Source: Brugia malayi
Lineage: Eukaryota; Nematoda; Chromadorea; Rhabditida; Onchocercidae
DNA length: 64,000 bases
Reading direction: 5' to 3'
NCBI RefSeq assembly: GCF_000002995.4
Contig: NW_025062478.1
Coordinates: 3,758,001 to 3,822,000, forward strand
Positions 23,201 through 36,632 of this stretch are shown here, piece after piece. Position 1 is the stretch's first letter, and each line of letters opens with the position of its first letter. Made by a program: the position numbers and the translations under genes. Below the pieces are notes generated by a model. The model had not been told where the DNA came from and made no database searches. It saw only the letters and a program-made list of their open reading frames with translations.

Positions 23201-24987
23201 AAGGAAATGCGACAAAGGCTGTTCCAAGTAATGCGACAAAGAAATGCGACAAGGAAATGCGACAAAGGCTGTTACAAGTAATGCGACAAAGACTGTTACA
23301 AGTAATGCGATAAAGAAATGCGACAAAGACTGTTACAAGTAATGCGATAAAGAAATGCGACAAGGAAATGCGACAAAGACTGTTACAAGTAATGCGACAA
23401 AGGTTGTTACAAGTAATGCGATAAAGAAATGCGACAAGGAAATGCGACAAAGACTGTTACAAGTAATGCGACAAAGGTTGTTACAAGTAATGCGACAAAG
23501 AAATGCGACAAAGGCTGTTACAAGTAATGCGATAAAGAAATGCGACAAGGAAATGCGACAAAGACTGTTACAAGAAATGCGACAAAGACTGTTACAAGTA
23601 ATGCGATAAAGAAATGCGACAAAGACTGTTACAAGTAATGCGATAAAGAAATGCGACAAGGAAATGCGACAAAGACTGTTACAAGAAATGCGACAAAGAC
23701 TGTTACAAGTAATGCGATAAAGAAATGCGACAAAGACTGTTACAAGTAATGCGATAAAGAAATGCGACAAGGAAATGCGACAAAGACTGTTACAAGTAAT
23801 GCGACGAAGGAATGCAACAAAGAATGAAAAAGAATAACAAAGACTATTGCAAGTAACGATACTTTTAAGTAATGCGACGAAAGATAGATCTTAATTTGCA
23901 TAACTTGGCAAGGAAATCATTTCGTTATAGCAATTCTTCGAAAATAGTAAAGTTTAGAAATTAGATACCATCGAAATTCTCCCATAAATTTGTTTATTCA
24001 GTTTTTATTTTCAAATTCATTTGTTCAATAAAACTAACATATTTAAAAATTTTACATAATATTAATGCTGTAATTATTTTGTTTAATAAATTACCTTTCT
24101 CATTTATTACATTAGTTTTCAATTCTAACTTATTGTAATATTAAAAAAAAAATAATAATTAAATAAAGAAAAATAAATAAACAGAATGTAAATAACATTG
24201 AAATAAACAAATTTACAAAATTAAAAAATGAATTACCGAAATTCGATATTTTCATTTGGTTGATAAACACGAAATATGAATATTTGTGGCACCGAAAAAA
24301 TAATCGCAGCTATGTACGATGTTATAAGCATAAATTTTACCCAACGAAATGCAAATTTTGATGCTATCACATTGCTACAATAATGTACAAAAAATTACTA
24401 ACATAAAAAAATTGAAAATTTTAATATCTAAAATGAAATTATAACAAAATTCAAAAAAAAAAAAAAAAAAAAAAAAAAACAAATATGAAATAATTGTGGA
24501 AGTAAAAATTTGTAAAATAAAAAGAATGAAATTAATACAATCATTGTAAATTTTCAAATCATAAATATTTCAATTTTTAAAACTGTTAAAATTAAAGTAA
24601 AAAAAAGAAATGCAAAATTTTATCTATTTAATGAATTCAAAAAAGAAAAATTGTCACATTTTTTTTTCCAATGAAATTAATTAGCTATTTGAAATACATT
24701 CGATGCAATTTAAAAATTTTTGAAATTTTTTTAAAAATTTTAAATTCTTATTCTAATCTCTAATTCGGTATCATGTTTTAAGACGAAAGAATGCAGCAAC
24801 GAAAAAAAAATTTTCCCATTTTTAATTGAATTGAAAAACGTTTTAAAATACTCAAACAGTAAATTTGTCAAAAAAAATTTGCTATCCGTTAAGATTGATT
24901 TCAAGTTTTTATTTTTCCATTTTTAATTTTTAATTTGTTTTAATCTTTTTTTAAATTATTGTACTACTGTTTTATCATTTTATTATA

Positions 24988-25018
<31 letters not shown>

Positions 25019-26947
25019 TTGTAAGAGAAGAAAAAATTAAAATGCAAAAAAAATTTTTTCAAATTTTTAAATTTACAGTGTAAAATTTATTTTTTAAGAT
25101 AAAAATTATATAAAAGAATAATTGTTAAATATTATTCAAATAATTAATGAAACTAACTGAGATTGAAAAAAAAAGAGGAAAAAAAGTTAAACTAACTTTA
25201 TTCGATATGCGCCTTGCGCTCGATCAATTGCTATTACCACAATAACAAATGAATTTAAATAAAAATTAAATGTGTGAAAAAATTTACATATGCGACATAA
25301 AATATCTCCGCCATACCACTGAAAAAATCTTTGAGAATTTATTAAATTTCAATTTAAAGTTTGCAAATAATTAAATTTACATATTGCAAACAAAAAATCA
25401 TTCGTTTGTCAATTCTAACCAATATTTTTTATTCAAAATGAAAGCAAAATATTTAAAATTTTGCCAACATGGTTTAAAAAAAAAATTATTCATTTGAAAT
25501 TTTTGATTTTAGACAAATAAGCTATTAAAAAAAAAGAAAAACGAACTGTTAATATTTTGTTTGCAAAAATTGTATAAACTTTATTTTAAATTGTTGGAAG
25601 AAACTTTAATTTCTTTTCAACTGATAGAAAAAAATTAAATTTATGATTATTTAAAAATACATTAAAAATTTGTCTATAAATACTCATTTGTGACGTTTAA
25701 AATTAGAAATAATATTATCAGAAATGAAATTAATTTTAATTTACATTTTATTTACGTATATATTCAATGATTACGTCGTTCCTGGTTGACATAAAAAACA
25801 ATAGAAATCAGTATTTTCTTTGTTTAAATTTAAAAAAACAAAACATTCATGTATTTTTTGGAATTTAAAAAAAAAAACTTAAACAAACAAATTGAAATAT
25901 ATCAAAAGCGTTGTATTAAGTTGCATTTTTCGAATTATTGTAATTTCAAAAAAAAAAAAAAGGCAAATAAATAAAAATAAATAATAATTAAAACAAACAA
26001 ACAAATTTGAAATTTACATAAAAGATTATTATAATTTTAGAAAAAATAAAAAACACAAAATTAACTAAACAAACAAATTGAAATATATCTAAAAGTGTTC
26101 CATTATGGTGTATTTTTCGAAAAAAAAAAAACAAAAAGGTAACTAAATAAAAATAATAAAAGTAAAATAAACAAATAAACAAATTGAAATATACTTGAAA
26201 TGTTGTCATCCAAATAATTTGCGATGGTGTATAAATGAAAATTGTTAATAAATCAGCAATATTTAAATGTAGCCTAAGGAAAAATATTTGATTTCGTTGC
26301 TTTTGGCCATTTATAAACAAACGAAACGAACGTCCAATGCAAATTAAATTCAATGGCCCACCAATACAAAGGCATAGTAAATATATTACTATTTCGACCT
26401 GAAATTTAAGTTATATTTAAGAATTAATTCAAAAAGGAATATATAATTATACAAATACCTTTTAAAAAAAATAATAAATTCCAAAAAATTTGAATTAAAA
26501 AAAAAAAAAAGAAAATGTCAACAAGAATGTAAAGTAAATGAAGTGAATCCAAATGGAAAAAAAAAAAGTGGAAAACATTTATTAATATTGCTTTTAAGGA
26601 TTTTTATTATTATGAAAAAAAAAAAAAAAAAAGTTTTACAAAATAGCTAAATTTTTTATGAAAACAAAATCTTTTGATGCAAATTAAATGCATAATTAAA
26701 AGCTATAAATAGAAGAAAAAAAGAAAAAAGAATACAATAAAAATATATTATTTGTGTTATTATTTCGATTTTTTATTTTTTTTCAAATTTATGAAATATT
26801 TTTTAAAAAAAAAAGACAAAAAAAAAATTATTGAATAAAAAAACATACAACTTCGGTTGGTAATCGATTTAGCGATTCAAAATCAATACTTTGATGTCGT
26901 GTATCAAATAGCATCGTATCATTTTTATCATTATCAGTTACTGACAT
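17256..26947 (-). CDS. Class A (rhodopsin-like) GPCR, GnRH/AKH-receptor-like
   Basis: Nine minus-strand exons: 26947-26852 (ATG), 26398-26195, 25318-25197, 24374-24237, 20994-20889, 20559-20427, 19803-19725, 19141-18994 and 17450-17256 (TAG). All junctions keep phase and total 406 residues. TM1 is VIYLLCLCIGGPLNLICI, TM2 has LHLNIADLL and TM3 ends VIVVIAIDRA, with a Cys before TM3 (DILCRI). TM4 has SYIAAIIFSVPQIFIFR, ECL2 has QCTPIW, TM5 is FWIPTTIIAFSYMFVI, TM6 is AYLILWSPYNMLA and TM7 has NPVVNPIIYGLF, followed at once by the stop. The ADL, IAIDR, SVPQ.FIFR..QC, WSPYN and NPxxY motifs resemble GnRH/AKH-type neuropeptide receptors. A vasopressin/CCAP-type relative cannot be ruled out. ICL3 is long and Ser/Thr-rich (TSTSTST). 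There is no cytoplasmic tail, and DRY is replaced by DRA. The fourth intron (3.2 kb) contains the satellite. Confidence 0.9.
18723..18778 (+). repeat. GA/GGGA microsatellite in GPCR intron
   Basis: A purine-only tract of GAGAGGGAGGGAGAGAGAGA and variants interrupts the last intron of the minus-strand GPCR. In the transcript it would read as a C/U tract. Confidence 0.85.
21168..21197 (-). repeat. Duplicated 3' splice-site segment (decoy acceptor) upstream of GPCR exon 5
   Basis: Read on the minus strand, CTACAAAAATTCCTCAGCCA here nearly repeats the true exon-5 acceptor TTACAAAAATTTCTCAGCCA at 20990-21009, about 180 bp nearer the donor of exon 4. Use of the decoy would add about 18 codons before a stop. 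Confidence 0.6.
21407..23883. repeat. Higher-order satellite (24-bp and 13+13-bp modules) inside a GPCR intron
   Basis: A tandem array of about 2.5 kb is built from a 24-bp unit (GCGACAAAGGTTGTTACAAG plus TAAT) and a 26-bp pair (GCGACAAAGAAAT, GCGACAAGGAAAT). In the middle part, each 26-bp pair is followed by two, three or four 24-bp units, giving higher-order periods of 74, 98 and 122 bp. Three zones can be told apart. Diverged units run to about 21590. A middle zone to about 22930 has the variant GCGACCGAGGCTGTTCC. A right zone from about 23060 to 23758 has GCGATAAAGAAAT instead. All modules begin GCGACAAAG/GCGACAAGG, so the 13-mer and 24-mer are related. The many overlapping open frames are spurious, because the array lies within an intron of the opposite-strand GPCR gene. 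Confidence 0.95.
25870..26195. repeat. Tandem duplication next to the GPCR exon-2 donor
   Basis: Two copies of about 190 bp begin with TAAACAAACAAATTGAAATA near 25878 and 26067. Each continues with a similar block around 'gttccattatggtgtattttt'/'gttgtattaagttgcattttt'. A third, short copy (ACAAATTGAAATATACTTG) near 26175-26195 includes the exon-2 splice donor itself. The array therefore seems to have grown outward from the donor-proximal intron sequence. Confidence 0.6.
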
Positions 26948-29900
26948 CAGATATCAAATGACAACAAGATAATTATCAATTATTATAATTGCTGAAATAA
27001 AAATTTAATTCAATATAAATTTGATTTAGAAAAAAAGAAACTATTATTATCAATTGCTAACATAGGATATTAGATGATAACAACAAATTATCAGTTATTA
27101 TAATTGCTGAACTAGAGATTTGATTTGATATAAATTTGATTAGATTTAAACTAACTAATTTATTTTGTCATTTGAAATTAATTAAAGCAATAAGAAAACG
27201 ATGACGTTTATTTATTTCAGTTAAATTTATGAATTTCTTGAAAATTATATTTTACCCAATGAAATGTTTTTATTTGAATTTTCTGTTATCATTTAGATGA
27301 AACAATCAGTATGAAATAAAATCAAAAAAAAGAAAAAACATTGAAAGAATTTATTGAACGAATAAATGAATAAAATATGAAATTAAGAAAAGTAGTATGA
27401 ATTTTAAAAATAAAAAAATTTTTTTCTTTTTTTTTTTTTGAAAACTATTTTATATTTTATGATAGAATGTAGTGAAATAAAATTGATTTTGCTTTCATAA
27501 TGATAAATAAATGATTTAATAGTTTAAATGAAAATTGAAATGAGGAATTTTTTTTTTTATAAAAGTATATATCATTTGTATATGTGTTATCAGTAAATAA
27601 CTAATAAAATAAACTAATTTGATCCTTTTTTTTTAAAAAATTTAAATTAAAGAAAAAATGAATATAAAATCATTTCGAGTATTTTTTTTTGCGTTTTTAA
27701 TTGTATTAAAAATTTAAAAGCAATTTTTTTCTAAAAAAGGCAGAAAAGTAAAAAGTAATTAATTTTTATTATTTTTCGCAAAAAAAAAAAAAAAATTAAA
27801 TTGAAAATATTTATTTTTTCAGAATAATTGTTATAAAAAAGGAAAAAAAAAAGGATACAAAATGAAAAGTTAGAAAAAGATCAATGTTTCTGATTTGAGA
27901 TAAATATGAGTTTTTTTTAAAAAAAAATAAATAATCAAATTTTGAATAGAAGACTTTGTAAGAAAAAAAAAAAGCTGTTTAACAAGATTGTAAATTTAAA
28001 AATTAAATCTGAATTTAAAGATTTTAAAAATTTGTAAAAAAAGCACATTTTTTTTACGAATAATATTTATATTTTCGCATTTAATATTTTATTATTTCAT
28101 TATATGATTATCGTTTTTAAAAATTTTCATTCCTTGTTTACAAATTTTTTAAAGATGTATTGAAAAAAGAAAGAAAATTGAAACAACTTGACTGATATTT
28201 TTGATAATTTCCTTATAATGGAAAAAATCAAAAAAAAAAACTATGCATAAGTAAGTATACGTCTAAATAAACGTATGTCTTTACGTAATACGTGAAAAAA
28301 TTTATTGATCAAAAACAAATGATAATTAGGAATGAAATGATTAATTCATAAATATTTGGTAAGAAAAAAAAATTTTTTTTTAAATTTATATTATATGAAA
28401 TATAATAATTGATTTTTTAATAAAATACAAAAAAAAATAGCAATCGATTTTTTTTAATTAAATGCAATAAGTACAATTCAAAAAAAAAAAAATTAAATTA
28501 AAAAAGTTTTAATGTACTTTAAAGTGAAATTTTATTATAATCATATGCAATTTGACTATAAACAAAAAATAAAAGAAAAACGGAAAAGAAAACGGAAAAA
28601 AAAAACGGAAGCTTTTCTTTTGTGGTGAATTTTTTAAGCCGGAAAAATGCATTGAAAGAATTTCATATACATTTAATGCTAATCTTATTTCTTTGCCTAA
28701 AATTTTCCCATAATTTTAACCAAAGAAGAAAATGGCAAAAATCAATGCAAATGGAATGAATACAAATTAAATTTCAAAAAAAAAAAAATGAATTTTTATT
28801 AAATTGCTTAATTAAAATTTTGTATTAATAAAAAAGAAAAAGGCAATCGCATAAAATTTTATTTCTTACTAAATCAAAATTTTGATCCAAAAAACAAAAA
28901 TGAAATAAATTAGCTAAAAAAAATTTATGTTTTATAAAATTATTAAAACATAAAATAAAGAAAAAAATAGAACAAAATTAATATGAAATAATAATTGATT
29001 AATTATACTATAAAATAAGAATTTTATTGTAAAACCTTTGAAGAATTTAAATTTTATTTATTATAATTGCGGAAAAAAATAACAAATAATTTTATATTAT
29101 CATAAAAAATTGTATAAACAACAAAACAATACATTAACCATGGAAAATGCATAAACAATAAAACAATTAATTAATCACATTGTAATATTACTAAAGCATT
29201 TATGAATTTTAATCAAAAAATTCATATTAGTTTTTTATAAAATTTTTAGTGAAATTATCAATGAGAAATAATATATGTAAAAAGAAAAAAATATTTTACT
29301 ATTATTCATTAATTAAAGTTTAATTTACTACGTATTCCGTAGCATTCACGTATGATTACGTCAAATGAATTTTAAAAAATTAATGAGAGAAATTTAAAAA
29401 ACTACAATCCATAAAGTAATGATTTTTAAAAATAATTATTTTATTGTTTAATGAAAGATTTTACATAGCTTTTCTACCACACATTGACAACTGCTCTTAA
29501 ATTAGTTCGTTACAAAAAATATTTCATTTCATTTTTAATTTAATTCAAAAGAAAAAAAAATGGTAGCTGTGAAGGCAGAAAAAAAAAAGAGAGAAGCATT
29601 CACGTTGTTAAATAAAATAAAATTAAATTTAGAACAGGAAAAAAAAGAGAGAAAGAAAAAATATTTATTAAAATAAAAACGAAAGTAAAGTTTAATTAAT
29701 AATTCATTGTTCTTTTATTAAAATAATATTATGATTGAGGAACAGTAGCAGTAAATAATTAAATTAATTAAATCACTAAATTGAATGATTAAAAATTACT
29801 AAATCATAAGGAAGTAAATTGATTATTAAAATAATCAAAATTAACATTTTTATATTTAATATAGATAAAAATAAAAAAAAAAGTAGCACAAATTTTGTTC

Positions 29901-30189
29901 GATAAATAAATTTTGAATTGTTTTAAAAATTTCAGTTACACTCAATAAATCATTAATCTTTGCTTCTTTTTCATTTTTATTTTTTTAAAAATTATCAATA
30001 ATTTTGATAAAGGCTATTTTATAAAAAAAATTTGAGAATAGGTAATACTGTAAATATACATTGATAATAAATTTAATTTCATTAAACTGTTGATAATTTG
30101 AGAAGTTAATAATTGATATTTATATATAAAAATTTGTCAAAATTTAATTCGCTTAGCAATATTTCTCATTAAATAAAAAGTGGCAACAA

Positions 30190-30560
30190 AAAATAAAATT
30201 TAAAAATAATAATAATAGCGATAACATTTTTAATAATAGTAGTAATAATAATAATAATGATAATAATAATAATAATGGTAATGATTATATTATAATAGTA
30301 GTATAACAATGGTAATAGTAATATCAGTGTAATTTTGTAACAATAATAATATATGCTAATAATAAAAATAACAATGTCAATATATTATTGCAATATGTAT
30401 TAGCAATAATAATAGTATTAATGACGATGATAATAATAATAATAAGAAGAATATATAATCGTAATGACAATATTATAATAGCAGTAATAATAATAAAAAT
30501 AATTATGACAATAGAAAATAATAATAATGATAGTAATGATAGTAATGAATGAATAAATAA
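30190..30560. repeat. Imperfect AAT/GAT trinucleotide field
   Basis: Scattered runs of AATAATAAT, GATAATAAT and AGTAATAAT triplets extend over about 370 bp. They are low-complexity and non-coding. Confidence 0.75.
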
Positions 30561-33244
30561 AATGAAATAAACAATATTTTTCTTGAAAAAAAAATTACAG
30601 AAAAATTTTCTTAAAATATTTAAGTCAAATCTCTTTTTTTTTTCAATTACTGAAATATTCTATTTTCAAGTACCAATTTTAAAAAATGAAGAAAGGAAAA
30701 ACAAACAACTCTCGAATTATTTATTGCATATTGTCAACAATCAAATATGCTTTTTTTTTTCCTTCTAGCTTTACTTTAAGCTTCAAGCTTTAAACACTTA
30801 ACTATTTTAAAAAGTACACACACAGTCGTACACACATATATGTATAAATAATGAATTATTTCTAAAAAAAAAAAAAAAAAAAAAAGACTTTGAGAAAAGC
30901 AAAAAAAAGAAAATGTAGAAAATCGCAAAGAATTGACAAATAATTTAACAAAAAAAAAAAAAACTTAAAGAATTTGCAACTAATTTGTTAATATTGTTAA
31001 TTACATCAAAAATAGTTTCCAAAAGAAAAAAAAAGAAAGAAAAGAAAATATAAAAATTTTTATATTTATTACTAAAATATAAGAAAGTACATTTTTTATT
31101 TCAATTTTTATAATTTTTCTTTTAGCTTTCATTTTTTTTTTCTCTCTGAAATTTTTATATAATTTTAAAAATTTTCTATTTAAATTTTAAAAACGATAAT
31201 AATAGTTTACATAATGTTAAAAATGGAAAATATTGCAATTACAATGTAAGAAGAATTTCTTTTTTTTTTATATATATTTTGTCAATCTTTTAGAGAAAAA
31301 AATAAAATAAAATTCATTTCTTTCTTTTTTTTTTTATTTGTTTTGTTGTAATCACAAAAAATGAAATTAAAATTTATAGCATAGCAATAAGAAAATAAAA
31401 AAGAGTTGAAATGATCCATGAAAATTTTATACCATAAATTACTACCACTTGCGGTTTTTTTCCTTTTTTTTTAATGGATTTCCTATTCTTGTCTATTTTT
31501 TTTTCCAAATTGCTTTTCATTTCAAAAAATTTTAAAAATTTTAGTACAAATAAAAAGTGCTATTAAGTAATTTCAAAAAAAAAATAAAATAAAATAAAAG
31601 TGTTATTAAGTAATTAAATAATTACTCAATTAAATGGAGAACAAAAAATGTTTATGAGAAACATACGTACATGGAAAGTAAACATTGAAATTTTTTGTTT
31701 TAAATTTAGAAATTTTCGTGTTAAAATAAATAATCAAATAAATTAGATGAAATGTGAAGAAGTAAACATATAAAATTGTTAATGCATTAATTATTTATCG
31801 TTGGATTATTTTTTATTATATTTTTTCTCTCTTTTCATTCCTTAAAAAGACAAATTTTTTTTTTAAATAAAAAAACATATACTCTGCTTAAAAAGTAAGT
31901 ACATTTTAAAATATACTTGAAAATATTGTATTTAAATATTATTGAAAAAAATAAAATAAAATAAATATTCCGCTTTGAGGGTAAAATTAAAATTTTTTCT
32001 TTTTTCAAAGACTGAAAAAATTTTAGGGAATACAAATTTTAATTTATATGAAATAATTCAGCTTCTCTCTTTTCAACTCTTTCATTTATTAAATAGGTGA
32101 AAATGTTAATTTTTTGCTTAAAATTTTTCAATTTTTGAAATTTTTTGAAATGAACGAAATGAATAAAATGTAAATAAATGAATGAGACAAATTAGATAAT
32201 TAATTAATGCAAAGATAATTAATTAAAAATGCGTGAAAAGCAAAAAAACAAAACTTTTTTGCTAATTTAGTTTAAAAAAAAAAACTTTTTTAATATTTAG
32301 AAATGATTAATTATAATAAAAAAGTTTTTAGCGCAGAATGCAAAAAAATTTTTCTTTTAATTTACAATTACACAGATTTAAATGAAAAAAACAAATTGGC
32401 TAAATTTTAAAAGTTTCCTAATTTTTTTAAAAAAAATGAAAAAAGAGATTAAATCATTATGTTTTTATGCAATTTTTCTAAAATTTAACTTTTTGTTTTC
32501 CTTCCATTTCAATAATAAATAATTTAATTTCAATTAAAATGAATAATTCAATTTTTATGTAATTTTATATTCTTAGCTTATTTTCATTTTTTTTTTTTTT
32601 ATCTCAATTTTTTATTTTTTATGTTAGAAAATATTTGTATGAAAAAATTGAAAAAAAAAAAAAAAATTATTATTCTAACCATACATCACTGTAAGAGTTT
32701 TTTGTCATTCTTTCATTTATTTTTTCTTTCTTTTCAAATTAAAAATAATCATAGCTTTCAAATATTTTCATTCCTTTTTATTTTTTTTTTCCAAGGAAAA
32801 AAAATTTATTTCTTTTTTTGAGAAAGTTATTTAAAAAGATTCCAATTTTGATCAATTATCATTAATTAATTAATTAATTGTAATAACAATAACATTAATG
32901 ACAATTACAACAACAATAACAGCAATAGTAATAATAATAATAATATCATACAATTTCTTAGTCTTTTTATCTATGCAAAAAAAAAAAAAAAATACAATAT
33001 TTACTTATTATTCGTTTATTATAAAAACAATAATATCACGTTATCATCATTTTCACGTTAATATTACGTAACCAGCACGCTTCTAAATTTTGATAACAAA
33101 TATTAGTATTACTTAATATTTTTGATGAAGCATTTATTAATAGTTGTAAGCTATGTAAATAATAATAACATTAATAAGTATTGGTTTTGGAATATTATTA
33201 GAAATAATAAATGAAAGAAATCGAAAAAATTTGTATTCAAGGGA

Positions 33245-33300
33245 CGAGAGAGAGAGAAAGGGAAGGAGAGAGAAAGAGAAAGGGAAAGAGGAAGAAAGTG
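33245..33300 (+). repeat. GA/AAAG purine microsatellite
   Basis: A purine-only run of GAGAGAGAGAAAGGGAAGG and related blocks, in the same strand orientation as the other GA tracts in the window. Confidence 0.85.
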
Positions 33301-35150
33301 AAATATCAAAAAAAAATTTTTTTTAATGAAATCTGCGCTTTATTTGAATAAGCAAAAGATATAAATTACTACATAATAATGATATTTCAGTATAATTATC
33401 CAAAGTTTTAAGTTCAAGAATGATTTGTTATTATAAAATGAAATTGAAATGAAATCGAAATTGATATCAGAAATGATTTTTATTTTATGTACAAAATTTT
33501 CAAAATGTTTACTTCACAATGTTAGTTTTGCTTTTTGTTTTTTGTTTTTTAATTGCATCAAAAAAAATGAGTTTAATTTAGTGAACTGATAGATTTGAAA
33601 TTAATTGAACTTTAAATAGAAAAATTCAATCACATGACTAATTCATTACCGTGAAATTATACTTTAAAAAAATAATTTAAATAAGTAAATCATTTTGTAT
33701 AAAAATTTGATACTTTTAATTGAATTTTTCGTTTTTAATTTTTTTTTTTTAAATTCAAATTATACATTTGTATTTTTTAAAAATAACTAATATATACTAA
33801 ATTTATTCCAAAAAGGTTTTTTTTTTAAATGTATTTATTTTTAAACTATATTTTTGACGTGTGGTACAAGCATCTATTCAATATGCCACATTTTTAAATT
33901 TTTCTTTTTATTATCTTAAAAATTATTTGAAACACAGTAAAAATTATTTATAATTAATTTTTTGTGAATTTAAAAAGATAGTTAACATAATTTTCGAGCG
34001 TTATTAGTAAATTATAATATTTATAAATTCTATTTATCATAATCAAAATTTAAATTTCTTTTTTTTTCACTTTTTTTGTTTTTGCTTTACTAAATATCAA
34101 TAACAAAAACAATGCAATGACAAATCCATGTGAAAATGAATTCAAAAAAAGAAGAAACTCTTTTTTTATTTCAATTCCTGAATTACTTCAATTATTTCAA
34201 TTTTCAAATTTTAAATTTTGATAATAGTTGAAGTTTCGTTTTTATATCATTCAATTAAAATCCATTAAATTATATTAATTAGCACACATTTCTATCTATA
34301 TAATTAAATATTTATTAAGTTTAAAATAAAATTTTAAGATTTATTAGATTAAGATTAAACTTTTAATCAATTTTTGAGGCATTAATTAATCGATAAATTA
34401 ATTATTCGACACCAATTATTAGATCAAATAATTATGTTAAGATTTAAAAATGCTATAATTATCCAAACAAGCAAATAGGTAATTAGTAATGGGGATCTTT
34501 TTTTAAGTGCAAATGCAACTTAAATTAAAATTTTAAAAATGCATTCTTTTCGGTACTTAATTTAGAGCGATGTCAAAGGTTATCGAATCTAATCTGATCA
34601 GATAATTTGATTGAAATCAGAGAGAATGCAAAATCTCACAACAAAATTAAATTAATATCAAAAAAATATTTCTCAGTTTTAAATTTCTATGTTCTTAATT
34701 TTATTCCAAATTTTAAATTGAACAAAAAAAAGAAAAAACCTTTTGTTGAAAAATTTCACATTTGTTTTTCAAATAATTATTTTACTCTTAATCAATTATC
34801 ATTATTATCAATTTCTTCTCTTAATTTCAATAATGTTAAAATATATTTGTAATATTTTATAAATTTTTCCTCCAAGTTCAAATAAAAGTATTTTAACTAA
34901 TTTTTATATCGAATAAAAAAAAGGGATGTGAGCAGATCATGTTTGGTGTCATTATTTAAAATTGAAAATGTTAAACAAGTTTAAAATAAATTTCTATTGT
35001 TAGCAAATTTTATCTTTGCAACTTTATTTTTAAGTTTTGAATGAGAAAAAATAAAAATTAGCATTTGCTTGAATTTGATTTCCTTTTTTTGATTTAATAA
35101 TATTTCTAAATGTAAAATAAAAAACTAAAAAAAAAAAATAATTCGCAATA

Positions 35151-35600
35151 ATTCATTAGTAAAAATAAAAAAAAAACAGAAATATTAAATAACATATTAT
35201 ATAAATTTATATTTATATTCATACTGAAATAATTTCTAAAGTAATTAAAAAAATAATTAATAATAATTCATTAGTAAAAAATAAAAAAAGAAATATCAAA
35301 TAACATGTTATATAAATTTACATTTATATTTAGTACTAAAATAATTTCTGAACTAATTCAAAGAAATTTTTAATAATAATTCGTTAGTAAAAATTAAAAA
35401 ATGAAATATCAAATAACATATTATATAAATTTATATTTATATTTAATACTAAAATAATTTCTAAAGTAATTAAAAAAATAATTAATATTAATTCATTAGT
35501 AAAAATTAAAAAGAGAAAGACAGAGATATTATAGCATGCAAATATAAATTTATATTTATACTTATATTTAGTACTAAAGTTAATTCCAAAGTCACTAAAA
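35151..35600. repeat. ~114-bp tandem repeat, four diverged copies
   Basis: The landmark ATTC(A/G)TTAGTAAAAA recurs at 35151, 35266, 35379 and 35491 (spacing 115, 113 and 112 bp). Each copy continues with 'atcaaataacat.ttatataaattta' and 'actaaaataatttct.aa.taatt' blocks. The fourth copy is the most diverged. Open frames here are by-products. Confidence 0.8.
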
Positions 35601-36606
35601 AGCAAAAAATGAAAATGTCTTATTGTCAATAAGCTTTTATAGATTTTCCTTTTTTTATTTTCATTTTTTTTTTTTGCTTAAAGCTCAGAAATAGAATGAA
35701 TTATTCCGACTACCAACGGAAATGATAACATTATGGAATTTGATAAATGGATAACTGAAATCAATAAATACATTATCTATTATTAGAATTGGATAAAATA
35801 GAAAGATAAGCTAAAGCTTTGAAATTTTCTTTCCTCTTTTATTGTTTATTTATTTATTTCCTTTTTTATTCAATCACGTCATAGCTTATTTTAATGCTTA
35901 TTTGTTGTTAAAAGATAAAAGATAAAAAAAAAAAAAAAAAAAACAGAAAATTGAAAAAAACGAAATTATTGAGAAATGAAGAATTCTTTCTTTGATAATT
36001 ATTGATATACATTAATATTTTATTTTAAATTTTCTCTCTTTTTAAAAAAAAGAAAACTGAAATTTATATCAAAATTTTTATTTATTAAAAAGCAATGAAA
36101 AATGAAACAATTTTTTTTTTTCTTCTTAAACATATTAATCAAAAATTTGAATTACATTAACAATATATTATTTTTATTATTATTAAATATTTTTATGTTT
36201 AAAAAATAAACTATGATTTTATCTACTTTTTTCTTATTTTATTTAAAAAAAAAAATTATAAATATAAAAAACAATACAACAATTTACAATTTAATTAACA
36301 ATAAATACTGCCAAAGATGTAAATTTATATTTTTTTACAACTTTGTCTTTTATTTTGCATAAAAAAGTTAAAATAGGAAAGAAAGAAAGGAGGAAAATGT
36401 GCGGAAAACATTGAAAATTGTTTTAAATAGACAATAATTATTTTATAATTCAAATCTTAACAAAGAATAGCTATAAATTGAGAATTGTATCGGACAAATT
36501 ACTTTTTATCAAAATTTAATTTTTAAAATATATGTAAACTGTTGTTTGTGTCTATTTCTCAATATAAATTATAATAAAAATTTTAGTGTTATTAAATTTT
36601 TATTCC

Positions 36607-36632
36607 GAGAGAGAGAGAGAGAGAGAGAGAAA
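36607..36632 (+). repeat. (GA)n microsatellite
   Basis: A near-perfect run of GA dinucleotides followed by an A run. Confidence 0.9.

Noticed and set aside
21467..23770. Many overlapping open frames of 60-145 codons on both strands with repeats such as SNATKVVTSNATEAVP or LVTTFVALLVITF
   Set aside because: They are produced by the stop-poor satellite array, lie inside an intron of the opposite-strand GPCR gene, shift frame at every 26-bp module and have no start or splice context.
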